Assembly: GCA_900547955.1 (NCBI GenBank)
Contig: URIR01000012.1
Span: 1-47,843 of the forward strand
Length of the DNA: 47,843 nt
DNA from: an uncultured Eubacteriales bacterium
GTDB lineage: Bacteria; Bacillota; Clostridia; Christensenellales; QALW01
Direction: 5' to 3'
The notes beneath the pieces were generated by a model. That model was not told the origin of the DNA. It did no database searches and saw only the letters and a list, made by a program, of their open reading frames with translations. Shown here one piece after another: positions 34,176 to 42,335 of the stretch (the stretch's first letter is position 1; each line of letters begins with the position of its first letter). A program made the translations under genes and the position numbers.

Positions 34176-34778
34176 ATGTCTGTGATAAGAAAACGAGGGA
34201 GCGCATATTCAAATTATAAAAACGAAGGCCGTGTAGCCCGATTGTGCATAGCTATTGTATTTTTGCTGATTGCGGCGGCGGTGTTTCTTATGGATACCTC
34301 CTTAACCCGCAGCATAAAGGAAGGATTGCTGGGGGCGTTTAGCTATGATATGCATATTCCGGAGGCGGGGAAAAAGGCGCAGGAATTATTTTCGGGCAAA
34401 GAGGACCAGTCGGTTAACGGGGGAGCAAGCGTTCTTACTTCTTTAAAAAATCCAATTAAAAATCCTAAAGTAATAAAATCCTTTGAGGAAACAGGACAGA
34501 CGATAGAATTGGAGGCTGGACAGCTTTTGTCTGTTTATGCGGTTTCAGACGGGAAAATTTTAAGCGCTCATGGCGATTTAATAACTATACAGCATGAGGA
34601 TGGCCTGGTAAGTCTTTATTCAGGCTGCGCATTGCAATATAAAAAAGCTGGTCAAAGCGTTAAGGCAGGGGAAATGATAGGCGCGCTGGACATAAATTCG
34701 CCTGTGCTGGAATTTGGGCTTAAAAAGGCGGGTAAATATGTGGACCCTCAGGAATATATGGAGCTTCAGGGCTGGTAA
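34176..34778 (+). CDS. SpoIVFA-like protein (degenerate LytM domain)
   Basis: A 200-aa membrane protein. A basic N-terminus (1-24) precedes one transmembrane helix (about 25-41). A linker and a C-terminal M23/LytM-type beta domain (about 115-195) follow. That domain has SVYAVSDGKILSAHGDLITIQHEDG and SLYSGC, with the core layout but without the zinc ligands (no HxH at the expected place). In B. subtilis SpoIVFA is such a protein and holds SpoIVFB inactive in the outer forespore membrane until signalled. The next gene encodes the M50 protease, so the pair is intact. Its translation start is hidden in a hairpin (34141-34170). Confidence 0.75.
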   Translation: MSVIRKRGSAYSNYKNEGRVARLCIAIVFLLIAAAVFLMDTSLTRSIKEGLLGAFSYDMHIPEAGKKAQELFSGKEDQSVNGGASVLTSLKNPIKNPKVIKSFEETGQTIELEAGQLLSVYAVSDGKILSAHGDLITIQHEDGLVSLYSGCALQYKKAGQSVKAGEMIGALDINSPVLEFGLKKAGKYVDPQEYMELQGW

Positions 34779-34865
34779 GCTGATAAACACCTGGAATTTT
34801 TAACCGCTTGCTTATTCTGCTGTTGTATAACGAAAAAATACTCTTTATTGAAAGGATGAAAAAAC

Positions 34866-35789
34866 TTGACCATTTTCAGCATAGGAGGCGTAAAAATAAA
34901 AATAAATCTGCTGCTGCTGATTATAACGCTTTTTTGGATTATTACAGGCTATATCTGGACGGCGCTTATAGTATATTTGGCGCTTATTCTGCATGAATGC
35001 GCTCATATTCTGGCGGCGCGTGGGTTTAAGGTGCGGGTATATCAGTTGGAATTGCTGCCTTTTGGCTCATCCGCCATGATGGACGATGTTTTTGAGCAGA
35101 TGCCCTTGGAGGAAAGCCTTATAGCGGCGGCCGGGCCGGCTGCTAGCGTTGTAACTGCGGCTTTGGCTACCACGCTTAGAAGCTATTTTCCGCTTTTTGC
35201 TCCGGGAGTACTGGAGGAATTTACAACCTATTCCTTTCTTATAGCGGGATTTAATCTTTTGCCGGTGCTGCCGCTGGACGGAGGGCGGATAATGCGAGCC
35301 TGTCTTGCCCGCACCAACGATTATGGAAGGGCTACCAGAATAACCTCATTTTTAGGAATACTTTTGGGCCTGGGTATGACGGCATGGGGAGTATATACGT
35401 TTGTTTCAAAAAGAGCGGACGCGATGCTGCCTATGCTTGGCGTGTTTTTAGTTATTTCAGCTATAGGGGAATTAAAGCAGAGCCGCTTTGAATTGGCCAA
35501 AGCCATGATTAACCGGCGGCATTGTCAGGAGGGAAGCCAGTATATGGGAGTTAAGGTGCTGGCGGTAAAGCAGGAAATGCAGATATATAAGGCCGTGCGG
35601 CTGTTTCGGGATAAGAATTATTATGTAATCAGAGTAGTAAACGACGATATGCAGCTTTTGGGGACCTTGGATGAAACGCAGATACAAAACGCTATGCTGG
35701 AGGATATGCTTTTAACAATGGGCGCGCTTATAAAAAGGGAGCGTTCCCGCGCGGAATATGCTAAAAGAAGCTCGGCCAAAGCGGGCTGA
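34866..35789 (+). CDS. spoIVFB: SpoIVFB-like intramembrane metalloprotease
   Basis: A 307-aa M50 (site-2 type) protease. HECAH at 43-47 gives the zinc-binding His pair and catalytic Glu, and NLLPVLPLDGGRI (about 134-146) the third ligand Asp. Several transmembrane helices lie in between. The C-terminal part (about 220-285) is a CBS-like domain (YMGVKVLAVKQEMQIYKAVRLF). In Bacillus it cleaves pro-SigK late in sporulation. The start is TTG at 34866, with GAAAGGATG as ribosome-binding site. An ATG at 34856 is out of frame. A preceding SpoIVFA-like gene supports the assignment. Confidence 0.85.
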   Translation: MTIFSIGGVKIKINLLLLIITLFWIITGYIWTALIVYLALILHECAHILAARGFKVRVYQLELLPFGSSAMMDDVFEQMPLEESLIAAAGPAASVVTAALATTLRSYFPLFAPGVLEEFTTYSFLIAGFNLLPVLPLDGGRIMRACLARTNDYGRATRITSFLGILLGLGMTAWGVYTFVSKRADAMLPMLGVFLVISAIGELKQSRFELAKAMINRRHCQEGSQYMGVKVLAVKQEMQIYKAVRLFRDKNYYVIRVVNDDMQLLGTLDETQIQNAMLEDMLLTMGALIKRERSRAEYAKRSSAKAG

Positions 35790-35816
35790 AGTGGTTGGGC
35801 GGAGACGCGGGGCGCT

Positions 35817-35916
35817 TTCGCAAAACGGCGGAACGCAGCGTCTTCGCAAAACGGCGGAACGCAGCGTCTTCGCAAAACGACTGAACGCAGCGCCTTAGCA
35901 AAACGACCGAACGCAG
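35817..35916 (+). repeat. 26-bp tandem repeat, almost four units
   Basis: Units begin at 35817, 35843, 35869 and 35895. Each starts TTCGCAAAACGG or a variant and ends with GCAGCGTC or a variant. The first two are identical, the third and fourth carry a few changes, and the last is cut short. It starts shortly after the spoIVFB stop codon. There are no spacers, so it is not CRISPR. Confidence 0.9.
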
Positions 35917-36017
35917 AAATATTAGGGTGCATTTTTGGAACGGCGGCGCAGCAAAACGGTAAAATCAGCTTGTTTTGCGGCGCATTACACTCTGAGAGAA
36001 TTGTTTGCGAGCGTTTA

Positions 36018-36295
36018 TACCCTCAGTTTACAAGGAAGACGGTCAAAAGGCATAAAATTTGCGTCCTGCTGCGTTGCTTTGATTCCAAGTACGCCCGGTA
36101 CATGTCGTTCAAGCGCGCTTTACCTGACACAGATTTTATGCCTTCTGACTCTGGAGACCTCAAGGAAAAAGAATTTCTTCATTTTCAAGGCAGACGAAGA
36201 AAGCGTTACTTATGAGTACGCTGATTGAGGATAACGCAGAAAATGAAGAAATTTATCCCGTTTTGAGGCGTGTAGTTCCTTGTAAACTGAGGGTA
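36018..36295. mobile_element. MITE copy 2
   Basis: A 274-bp element with terminal CCCTCAGTTTACAAG (36020-36034) and its complement (36279-36293), flanked by TA. It is the same family as copy 1 in opposite orientation. It ends 2 bases before the -35 box of the radical SAM gene. Open reading frames across it are not genes. Confidence 0.88.
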
Positions 36296-36296
36296 T

Positions 36297-36325
36297 TTGA
36301 CCAAACCGGCATAAAAGGGTACAAT
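36297..36325 (+). promoter_or_regulatory. Promoter of the radical SAM operon
   Basis: TTGACC (36297-36302), a 17-base spacer and TACAAT (36320-36325), 40 bases before the start codon and directly next to the end of the MITE. Confidence 0.6.
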
Positions 36326-36364
36326 ATTCAAATGATAAAAAGCTCTTTATGCACGGAGGAGATT

Positions 36365-38185
36365 ATGGATATATCCAGGATACTGCCGCTTGTTGAAAAA
36401 CCTGCTAGATATACGGGCGGCGAATTGAATATGGTTGTCAAGCGTAACGAGGAGGTGCGTTTCGTATTTGCTTTTCCCGACCTTTATGAGATTGGCATGA
36501 GCCATCTGGGCGGTAAAATTATATATTCCTGCCTTAACGAGAGGGAGGATACATACTGCGAAAGGACATATGCTCCCTGGACGGATATGGAAGAGCTTAT
36601 GCGCAGGAACAATATTCCGCTTTTCAGCCTGGAAACTAAGCGGCCGGTGAAGGAGGCCGACTTGTTCGGCTTTACCTTGCAGTATGAGTTATGCTATACG
36701 GCTGTTTTAAATATGATAAATCTTGCGGGCCTGCCTTTGCTTGCCGAGGAGCGAACCCAGGGCCCGTTTATATTTGCCGGAGGGCCGTGCGCATATCATG
36801 CTGAGCCTTTGGCGCCGTTTGTGGATTTTTTTGCGCTGGGAGACGGCGAGGAGGAGCTTAACGACCTTATAGAAATATATAAGGACTGGAAAAAAAGCGG
36901 CGGGGAGCGCAAGGAGTTTCTGCGGGCCCTGGCGCGCACCCAGGGCTTTTATGTTCCCTCCTTTTACGATATAGAATATTATGAGGACGGCAGGATTAAA
37001 AGCATAACTCCCAACGACCCAAGCGCGCCGCCCGTGGCCGTGCGCAGGATAGTGGAGGATTTTGAAAATGCGTTTTATCCTGTAAAGCCCGTTGTACCCT
37101 ATATAGAAGTGGTTCATGACCGCGTTATGCTGGAAATTCTGCGCGGCTGCACTAGGGGCTGCCGTTTTTGCCAGGCGGGATATGTATACCGTCCCGTTAG
37201 GGAGCGAAGCGTAGGCAGACTCTGCGATTTAGCGGCCGAAACCATTAAAAATACAGGATATGACGAGGTTTCGCTTACTTCTCTTTCTTCAGGGGATTAC
37301 AGCCGGCTGCCCGAGCTGCTTAAGGGCATGTCCGAGGCTTTTAAGGATAAAAGGGTGTCGTGCAGTCTGCCTTCGTTAAGATTGGATTCCTTCAGCGTTG
37401 AAACTGTGAGCGATGAAATGCGCCGTACCAGCCTTACATTTGCGCCCGAGGCGGGCAGCCAGAGGCTGAGGGACGTTATTAATAAAAATGTGACTGAAGA
37501 GGATTTTAGGCGCACTATGCGCATAGTGTTCGAGGCGGGATATAATGCGGTTAAATTATATTTTATGCTGGGACTTCCTACCGAAACGGATGAGGATATA
37601 GCGGGCATTGCGAGGCTGGCTCAAATATGCTCGGATATTTACGGCGAAGTAAGAGGAAATCTCAGGGGCCTGAAAATTGTAGTCAGCACCTCGTTTTTTG
37701 TGCCTAAGCCGTTTACACCCTTTCAATGGTGCGCTCTTAACGGATTGGAGGAGCAGAACCGTAAGCGGGAATATCTTTCGGGACTGCTGAGGCGTATAAA
37801 GGGCGTGGAATACCGCTGGCACGAGACAAAAGGCACGATTATTGAAGCGGCGCTTGCCCGCGGCGACCGGCGTATGGGACGGGCGCTTATGAAAGTGTGG
37901 GAAAAGGGAGCGCGCCTGGAGGGCTGGAATGAGAATTTCAGCTATTCCCGATGGCAGGAGGCGTTTGACGAATGCGGGTTGGATTTGAATTTTTACGCGC
38001 TGCGGGCCAGGGAGCTGGACGAGATATTGCCCTGGGATACGGTAGACTGCGGCGTAAGACGCAAATATCTTGAGAGCGAATATAATAAGGCCATGCGGGC
38101 CGAAAGGACGCGGGACTGCCGGCAGGGCTGCACGGGCTGCGGCATGAATGCACTGGCGGGAGGTAAATGTCCATGCGAGCGGTAA
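36365..38185 (+). CDS. Radical SAM protein, TIGR03960 family
   Basis: A 606-aa radical SAM protein. The iron-sulphur motif is C-x3-C-x2-C, in GCTRGCRFCQAGYVYRP (near residue 260). An N-terminal cobalamin-binding-like segment (about 1-200), with the FAFPDLYEIGMSHLGG stretch and AGGPCAYHAEPLA, precedes it. The end has a cysteine cluster (CRQGCTGCGM). The family is conserved in Firmicutes next to the TIGR03936 gene and RNase G; its substrate is unknown. The ATG at 36365 follows CGGAGG. An open frame extends back across the MITE, but its start is not used because the promoter lies after it. Confidence 0.88.
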   Translation: MDISRILPLVEKPARYTGGELNMVVKRNEEVRFVFAFPDLYEIGMSHLGGKIIYSCLNEREDTYCERTYAPWTDMEELMRRNNIPLFSLETKRPVKEADLFGFTLQYELCYTAVLNMINLAGLPLLAEERTQGPFIFAGGPCAYHAEPLAPFVDFFALGDGEEELNDLIEIYKDWKKSGGERKEFLRALARTQGFYVPSFYDIEYYEDGRIKSITPNDPSAPPVAVRRIVEDFENAFYPVKPVVPYIEVVHDRVMLEILRGCTRGCRFCQAGYVYRPVRERSVGRLCDLAAETIKNTGYDEVSLTSLSSGDYSRLPELLKGMSEAFKDKRVSCSLPSLRLDSFSVETVSDEMRRTSLTFAPEAGSQRLRDVINKNVTEEDFRRTMRIVFEAGYNAVKLYFMLGLPTETDEDIAGIARLAQICSDIYGEVRGNLRGLKIVVSTSFFVPKPFTPFQWCALNGLEEQNRKREYLSGLLRRIKGVEYRWHETKGTIIEAALARGDRRMGRALMKVWEKGARLEGWNENFSYSRWQEAFDECGLDLNFYALRARELDEILPWDTVDCGVRRKYLESEYNKAMRAERTRDCRQGCTGCGMNALAGGKCPCER

Positions 38186-38844
38186 TAAAATTTTCAAAAA
38201 GCGAAGCTGTTAAGTATATTTCCCATCTGGACATGCTAAGGCTTTTTCAACGCGCTCTTGCACGCTCAGGGCTGAAGGTTTCCTATTCTGAGGGCTATCA
38301 TCCCCATATGCTGCTGAGCTTTGCGCTGGCTACGCCGGTTGGAGTGGCTTCAGTATGCGAATATGCCGAAACTTATTTTGAATATCCGATGTTCTGCGAG
38401 GAGATTGCTCAGAGGCTGGGCTCGGTCATGCCGGGCGGCTGCGAGGTGCTGGAGGCGTTTGAATTAAGTGAACAATATCCGGCGCTTATGTCGGTTGTTT
38501 CGGCGGCTGATTATCAGTTTTTTTATAGGCCGGAGAATGCGGAGGCGGTTTCTCAATGCCTAAATGAGATATCTTCAAGACCCGAGATAATTATAATGAA
38601 AAAGAGCAAAAAGGGCTTTAGGCCGGCTGATATAAAGCCAATGCTGCATGAAATGAAAATGCGGGGAAACGTATTAAGCTGCACGCTGGCTTCGGGCGGC
38701 CAGGTTAATCTGCGGCCCGACGCGCTGGACGGTCTGATATTCAAAGAGATGGGCCTCAAGGCGGAAAATATAGTCAGAACGGCTGTGTATATAGAGGAAA
38801 AGGGCATGAAAATATGTCCGGAGCAATCGGAGGCGAGGCTATGA
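38173..38844 (+). CDS. DUF2344 protein (TIGR03936 family)
   Basis: A 223-aa protein of the TIGR03936/DUF2344 family, which accompanies the radical SAM gene and may form one functional unit with it. The start is RAVIKFSKSEAVKYISHLD, with the conserved HLD and the SYSEGYHPHMLLSFA segment. No metal motif. ATG at 38173 is chosen because GGAGG ends 9 bases before; the ATG at 38167 is too close to it. The gene overlaps its upstream neighbour by 13 bases and the next by 4, so it is coupled on both sides. Confidence 0.85.
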   Translation: MRAVIKFSKSEAVKYISHLDMLRLFQRALARSGLKVSYSEGYHPHMLLSFALATPVGVASVCEYAETYFEYPMFCEEIAQRLGSVMPGGCEVLEAFELSEQYPALMSVVSAADYQFFYRPENAEAVSQCLNEISSRPEIIIMKKSKKGFRPADIKPMLHEMKMRGNVLSCTLASGGQVNLRPDALDGLIFKEMGLKAENIVRTAVYIEEKGMKICPEQSEARL

Positions 38845-40364
38845 CCGAGATAATAGCGGATATAACTCCCTTTCAATCCAGAGTTGTGATACGCAGGGAT
38901 TGCAGGCTTAAGGAATATTTTGTTTCCCGCAAAGGCGCCGAGCCTATAGTAGGCAATATATATAAGGGCAAGGTGGAAAATGTAATCAGGGGCATGCAGG
39001 CGGCGTTTGTGGATATTGGTCTGGGGAGAAACGCTTTTCTTTACGCAGGGGATATATTGCCCGATAAACGGGATTTTGAATTTGCAGGGCAGTCCGAGCA
39101 GATTTCAGACAGCTTGAAAAAGGCGTCTATAAAGGAGCTGGTGCGCCAGGGACAGGAGATTATAGTGCAGGTGCTTAAGGAGGCGGCGGGCACTAAAGGC
39201 GCGCGAGTTACGACGAATATTTCTCTGCCTGGCAAAAACTTAGTGCTTATGCCTACCGTAAGCTATGTGGGCGTTTCCAGACGAATATCAGATGAAATTG
39301 AGCGCTCCAGGCTTAAGGAGCTTGTAGACGGTATGAGAAAGCCGGAGCACGGCTATATTGTGCGCACGGCCGCGGCTTATCAGGAGGCGGAAAAATTCAA
39401 GGCGGAAATGGATTATCTTGAACGCAAGTGGGAGAATATAAGGACGCGGGCACGGCAGCAGAAGGCTCCCTCTAATCTGCATAGGGAGGGCAGTCTTATT
39501 ATGACCACTCTGCGTGATTACTTCAGCGCGGAGGTGGACAGATTTATAATTAACGACCGCGCAAGCTATGAGCAGGCCGTAGATACCGTGCGCTTTTCCA
39601 GCCCTGAATTGGCCGACAGAATAGAATATTTTGATAAAAGCTCTGATATTTTTTCCTACTATAATCTTAACGCTAAGCTGGACAGGCTGCTTGAACGCAA
39701 GGTCTGGCTGGACAGCGGGGCCTATTTAGTTATAGACCAGACTGAGGCGCTTACCGTTATAGACGTTAATACCGGGAAATTTACGGGGGACAGCCGGCTT
39801 GCGGACACAATACTGGAGACCAATCTGGAGGCGGCGCGTGAGATTGCCAAGCAGATAAGGCTTAGGAGCATAGGCGGCATAATAATTATTGATTTTATAG
39901 ATATGGACAGCGACGAGCATCGCTCAATGGTCAAAAGCGCGCTGGAGGAGGCTGTGCGTGAGGACAAGGTGAAAACTAACATAGTTGGCTTTACCGGCCT
40001 GGGGCTTATGGAACTTACTAGGAAAAAGGTGCGAAATAATCTTAAAAGCATAATGCAGACCGCTTGTCCGTACTGCGCCGGCTCGGGCGCTGTTCTTAAC
40101 AATATTTCGGTGGTGCATAATTTAAGAGGCGAATTGGGCAGACTGTTTGAAAATACCAATGCAAACTGCGTGCTTTTGACTGTCCATCCGGATATAGAAA
40201 ACGAATTACTGGGCGGGGAATTCCCGGCCGAGAGCTTTTTATACGGAGACAGGCAGATATACATTCTCAGCGACCCTTCAAGACATATAGAGGATATAGG
40301 CATGCAGGCCGTATCCCGAGAGGAAATATCTGAAAAATACAAGGAAGCGGTCAGATTTTGTTGA
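38841..40364 (+). CDS. rng: Ribonuclease G
   Basis: A 507-aa RNase E/G family endoribonuclease acting on rRNA and mRNA. The S1 domain lies at about 35-120 (GNIYKGKVENVIRGMQAAFVDIG). The two catalytic metal ligands are Asp308 in VIDVNTGKF and Asp351 in IIDFIDM, 43 residues apart as in E. coli RNase E. The zinc link has C409-x2-C412 (ACPYCAGSG). Without a long C-terminal scaffold it is the G form. ATG at 38841 follows GGAGGCGAGG and overlaps the previous stop. An rplU promoter begins at its last codons. Confidence 0.92.
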   Translation: MTEIIADITPFQSRVVIRRDCRLKEYFVSRKGAEPIVGNIYKGKVENVIRGMQAAFVDIGLGRNAFLYAGDILPDKRDFEFAGQSEQISDSLKKASIKELVRQGQEIIVQVLKEAAGTKGARVTTNISLPGKNLVLMPTVSYVGVSRRISDEIERSRLKELVDGMRKPEHGYIVRTAAAYQEAEKFKAEMDYLERKWENIRTRARQQKAPSNLHREGSLIMTTLRDYFSAEVDRFIINDRASYEQAVDTVRFSSPELADRIEYFDKSSDIFSYYNLNAKLDRLLERKVWLDSGAYLVIDQTEALTVIDVNTGKFTGDSRLADTILETNLEAAREIAKQIRLRSIGGIIIIDFIDMDSDEHRSMVKSALEEAVREDKVKTNIVGFTGLGLMELTRKKVRNNLKSIMQTACPYCAGSGAVLNNISVVHNLRGELGRLFENTNANCVLLTVHPDIENELLGGEFPAESFLYGDRQIYILSDPSRHIEDIGMQAVSREEISEKYKEAVRFC

Positions 40365-40389
40365 CATTAGGGGCAGGATGTGTTATCAT
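40361..40389 (+). promoter_or_regulatory. Promoter of rplU-prp-rpmA
   Basis: TTGACA (40361-40366), a 17-base spacer and TATCAT (40384-40389). Its -35 box overlaps the rng stop codon (40362-40364). Confidence 0.75.
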
Positions 40390-40460
40390 CTAAAATACCG
40401 CATAAGTACGGTTTTAAATTCCGTTTTTCGGGTACCCATTCTTAGCGAGTTGATGTAGAG
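40390..40460 (+). promoter_or_regulatory. Candidate L21 leader RNA
   Basis: About 75 bases between promoter and rplU. It contains ACCGCATAAGTACGGT and CGGGTACCC, short self-complementary stretches in the position where Firmicutes carry the autoregulatory L21 leader. The fit to the Rfam family was not tested; position and general shape only. Confidence 0.5.
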
Positions 40461-40472
40461 GAGGTGCTACAC

Positions 40473-40781
40473 ATGGTTGCAGTAATACAAACAGGCGGCA
40501 AGCAGTACCGCGTATCCGAGGGAGACACCATTTACGTTGAAAAGCTTAACGCGACTACCGACGACGTTGTAAAATTCGACGTGCTTATGGTTACCGACGG
40601 CGAGAACGTAAAGGTTGGTGCTCCGCTGCTTAATGACGCTGTTGTTGAAGGCTGCGTAAAGGGAAGCGGCAAAAAGGCCAAGGTTATGGTTTTCAAATTT
40701 AAGGCCAAGAAGAATTACCGCCGGCTTACGGGACATCGCCAGCCCTTTACCAAGGTTGAGATTACTAAAATCTCTATGTAA
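40473..40781 (+). CDS. rplU: 50S ribosomal protein L21
   Basis: A 102-aa protein of the large subunit, binding 23S rRNA. The start is AVIQTGGKQYRVSEGDTIYVEKL and the end GHRQPFTKVEI, with KAKKNYRRLTGHRQ as the rRNA-binding segment. The ATG at 40473 follows AGAGGAGG; a GTG at 40464 lies within that site. First gene of the L21-Prp-L27 operon. Confidence 0.97.
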   Translation: MVAVIQTGGKQYRVSEGDTIYVEKLNATTDDVVKFDVLMVTDGENVKVGAPLLNDAVVEGCVKGSGKKAKVMVFKFKAKKNYRRLTGHRQPFTKVEITKISM

Positions 40782-40783
40782 TA

Positions 40784-41110
40784 ATGACTAAAGTAGTTAT
40801 TGTCAGGAATCCTAAAGGGGACATAATCTCCTTTGAGGCTAAGGGCCATGCAAGCGGCCTGGGCGCAGGCAGGGATATATACTGCGCCGCTATTTCCGCG
40901 ATAATTCAAACGGCCGTTATAGGGCTGGAGCAATATGCGGGAATAGAAACTGCTCTGGAATGCAGAGACGGCTACTTATACTGCGGGCTGCCTGAGGCGG
41001 CCTGGGAGGATATAAGCGCCAAAATTATAACTCAGACCATGCTTTTAGGCCTTAAGGCTTTTGACGAGGAAAACAAGGGTTATCTTAAGATTGTTGAGGA
41101 GGTGCGTTAA
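40784..41110 (+). CDS. prp: Ribosomal-processing cysteine protease Prp
   Basis: A 108-aa cysteine protease that removes the N-terminal extension of L27. The catalytic pair is His22 (GHASG) and Cys34 (DIYCAAISA), the positions reported for S. aureus Prp. ATG at 40784, two bases after rplU and directly followed by rpmA. It is needed because the L27 of this organism has the extension. Confidence 0.93.
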   Translation: MTKVVIVRNPKGDIISFEAKGHASGLGAGRDIYCAAISAIIQTAVIGLEQYAGIETALECRDGYLYCGLPEAAWEDISAKIITQTMLLGLKAFDEENKGYLKIVEEVR

Positions 41111-41398
41111 ATGCTCCGTATGAATATTCAGTTATTCGCTCATAAAAAGGGCGTAGGCTCCACGAAAAACGGCCGGGACAGCGAATCCAAGCGGCTGGGA
41201 GTTAAGCGTGCGGACGGACAGTTTGTTCTTGCAGGAAATATCCTGGTAAGGCAAAGAGGAACTAAAATCCATCCGGGAAGCAATGTAGGCATAGGCAGCG
41301 ACGACACGCTGTTTGCGCTTTCTGACGGCATAGTCCGTTTTGAGCATAAGGGCAAGCTGAAGAAGCAGGTAAGCGTGTATCCGCGCGAAATAGTTTAA
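41111..41398 (+). CDS. rpmA: 50S ribosomal protein L27 with cleavable N-terminus
   Basis: A 95-aa precursor. The first ten residues, MLRMNIQLFA, match the Prp-cleaved extension; cleavage after Ala10 frees HKKGVGSTKNG, the mature start that reaches the peptidyl transferase centre. The start codon directly follows the prp stop codon, with GAGGAGGTG inside prp. Confidence 0.97.
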   Translation: MLRMNIQLFAHKKGVGSTKNGRDSESKRLGVKRADGQFVLAGNILVRQRGTKIHPGSNVGIGSDDTLFALSDGIVRFEHKGKLKKQVSVYPREIV

Positions 41399-41407
41399 AA
41401 TAAAAAT

Positions 41408-41435
41408 GTCCGAAGCGTGCTTCGGGCTTTTTTAT
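41408..41435 (+). terminator. Terminator of rplU-prp-rpmA
   Basis: A 9-bp stem (41408-41416 with 41419-41427, one G-U pair) followed by seven T in the region up to 41435. Confidence 0.85.
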
Positions 41436-41464
41436 ATGGTAAATTATAGAAATACAGGCGCAGA

Positions 41465-42307
41465 ATGATGAAAGACGGCATTTTTATAAGCAGCAGCTGT
41501 TTTGATTTAAATAATACATTTAATAACGGACAGTGCTTCCGCTGGGAGCGCCTGGACGATAATGCTTACGGGGGAGTGGCCTGCGGCCGCTTCCTTAAAA
41601 TTATACAGGAGACCGGCGGGGTCAGATTGCTTAATACTTCCCGAGAGGAGTTTGAAAATATCTGGCGGAATTATTTCGATTTGGACACCGACTATGACGA
41701 AGTGGAGCGCAGTTTGCAGACTGACGAGATTATGCGGACGGCAGTCGGCGCCGGACACGGAATGCGCATTCTCAGGCAGGAGCTTTGGGAAACGCTTATT
41801 TCCTTTATTATTTCGCAGAACAATAATATTTCCCGCATAAAAAGGATAATAGCCAATATATGCCGGCAGAGGGGAGAATTTATAGGGGAAGGATACGCTT
41901 TTCCTGCTCCCAGGGCGCTGGCTGAAGCGGATCCAGCTGAATTTGTTCAATGCGGAGCCGGTTATCGTGCGGATTATATATCCGAGTGCGCCAGGAATGT
42001 TTACGAGGGTAAATTGAATTTGGAAGAGCTTAAGCGAATGGATTACGCTTCAGCTCGGACGGTTTTGCTTGAACAAAAGGGAATTGGGCCTAAGGTGGCC
42101 GATTGTATTCTGCTTTTCGGGCTGCATCATTTGCAGGCGTTCCCTGTGGATACCTGGATTAAGAAGGCGATGCGCTCCCTTTATATGACGCCTGAGGCGC
42201 AAAGCCCGGAGATAATTAAATATGCTCTGGAGCATTTCGGAGCTTACGCCGGAATGGCTCAGCAATATATGTTTTATGCCGCCCGTGAGGGTAGGTTAGC
42301 TATATAG
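41465..42307 (+). CDS. 8-oxoguanine DNA glycosylase (OGG1-like)
   Basis: A 280-aa base-excision repair glycosylase/lyase. GQCFRWE (22-28) is the N-terminal signature. The hairpin KGIGPKVADC leads to the catalytic Lys210, and Asp229 is in FPVDTW; their spacing of 19 equals that of human OGG1 Lys249 and Asp268. LISFIISQNNNISRIKRI (110-127) is the conserved helix before. ATG at 41465 (or the adjacent one at 41468) has only a weak ribosome-binding site. It ends shortly before guaB. Confidence 0.9.
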   Translation: MMKDGIFISSSCFDLNNTFNNGQCFRWERLDDNAYGGVACGRFLKIIQETGGVRLLNTSREEFENIWRNYFDLDTDYDEVERSLQTDEIMRTAVGAGHGMRILRQELWETLISFIISQNNNISRIKRIIANICRQRGEFIGEGYAFPAPRALAEADPAEFVQCGAGYRADYISECARNVYEGKLNLEELKRMDYASARTVLLEQKGIGPKVADCILLFGLHHLQAFPVDTWIKKAMRSLYMTPEAQSPEIIKYALEHFGAYAGMAQQYMFYAAREGRLAI

Positions 42308-42335
42308 AAAATACAACTGGAGGGTGAAGGATTAT

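Noticed and set aside
35817..35916. CRISPR array
   Set aside because: The repeats are directly adjacent without spacers, and no cas gene is near.
36212..36364. N-terminal extension of the radical SAM protein across the MITE
   Set aside because: The promoter and the ribosome-binding site lie after the MITE; the family's normal start is at 36365.
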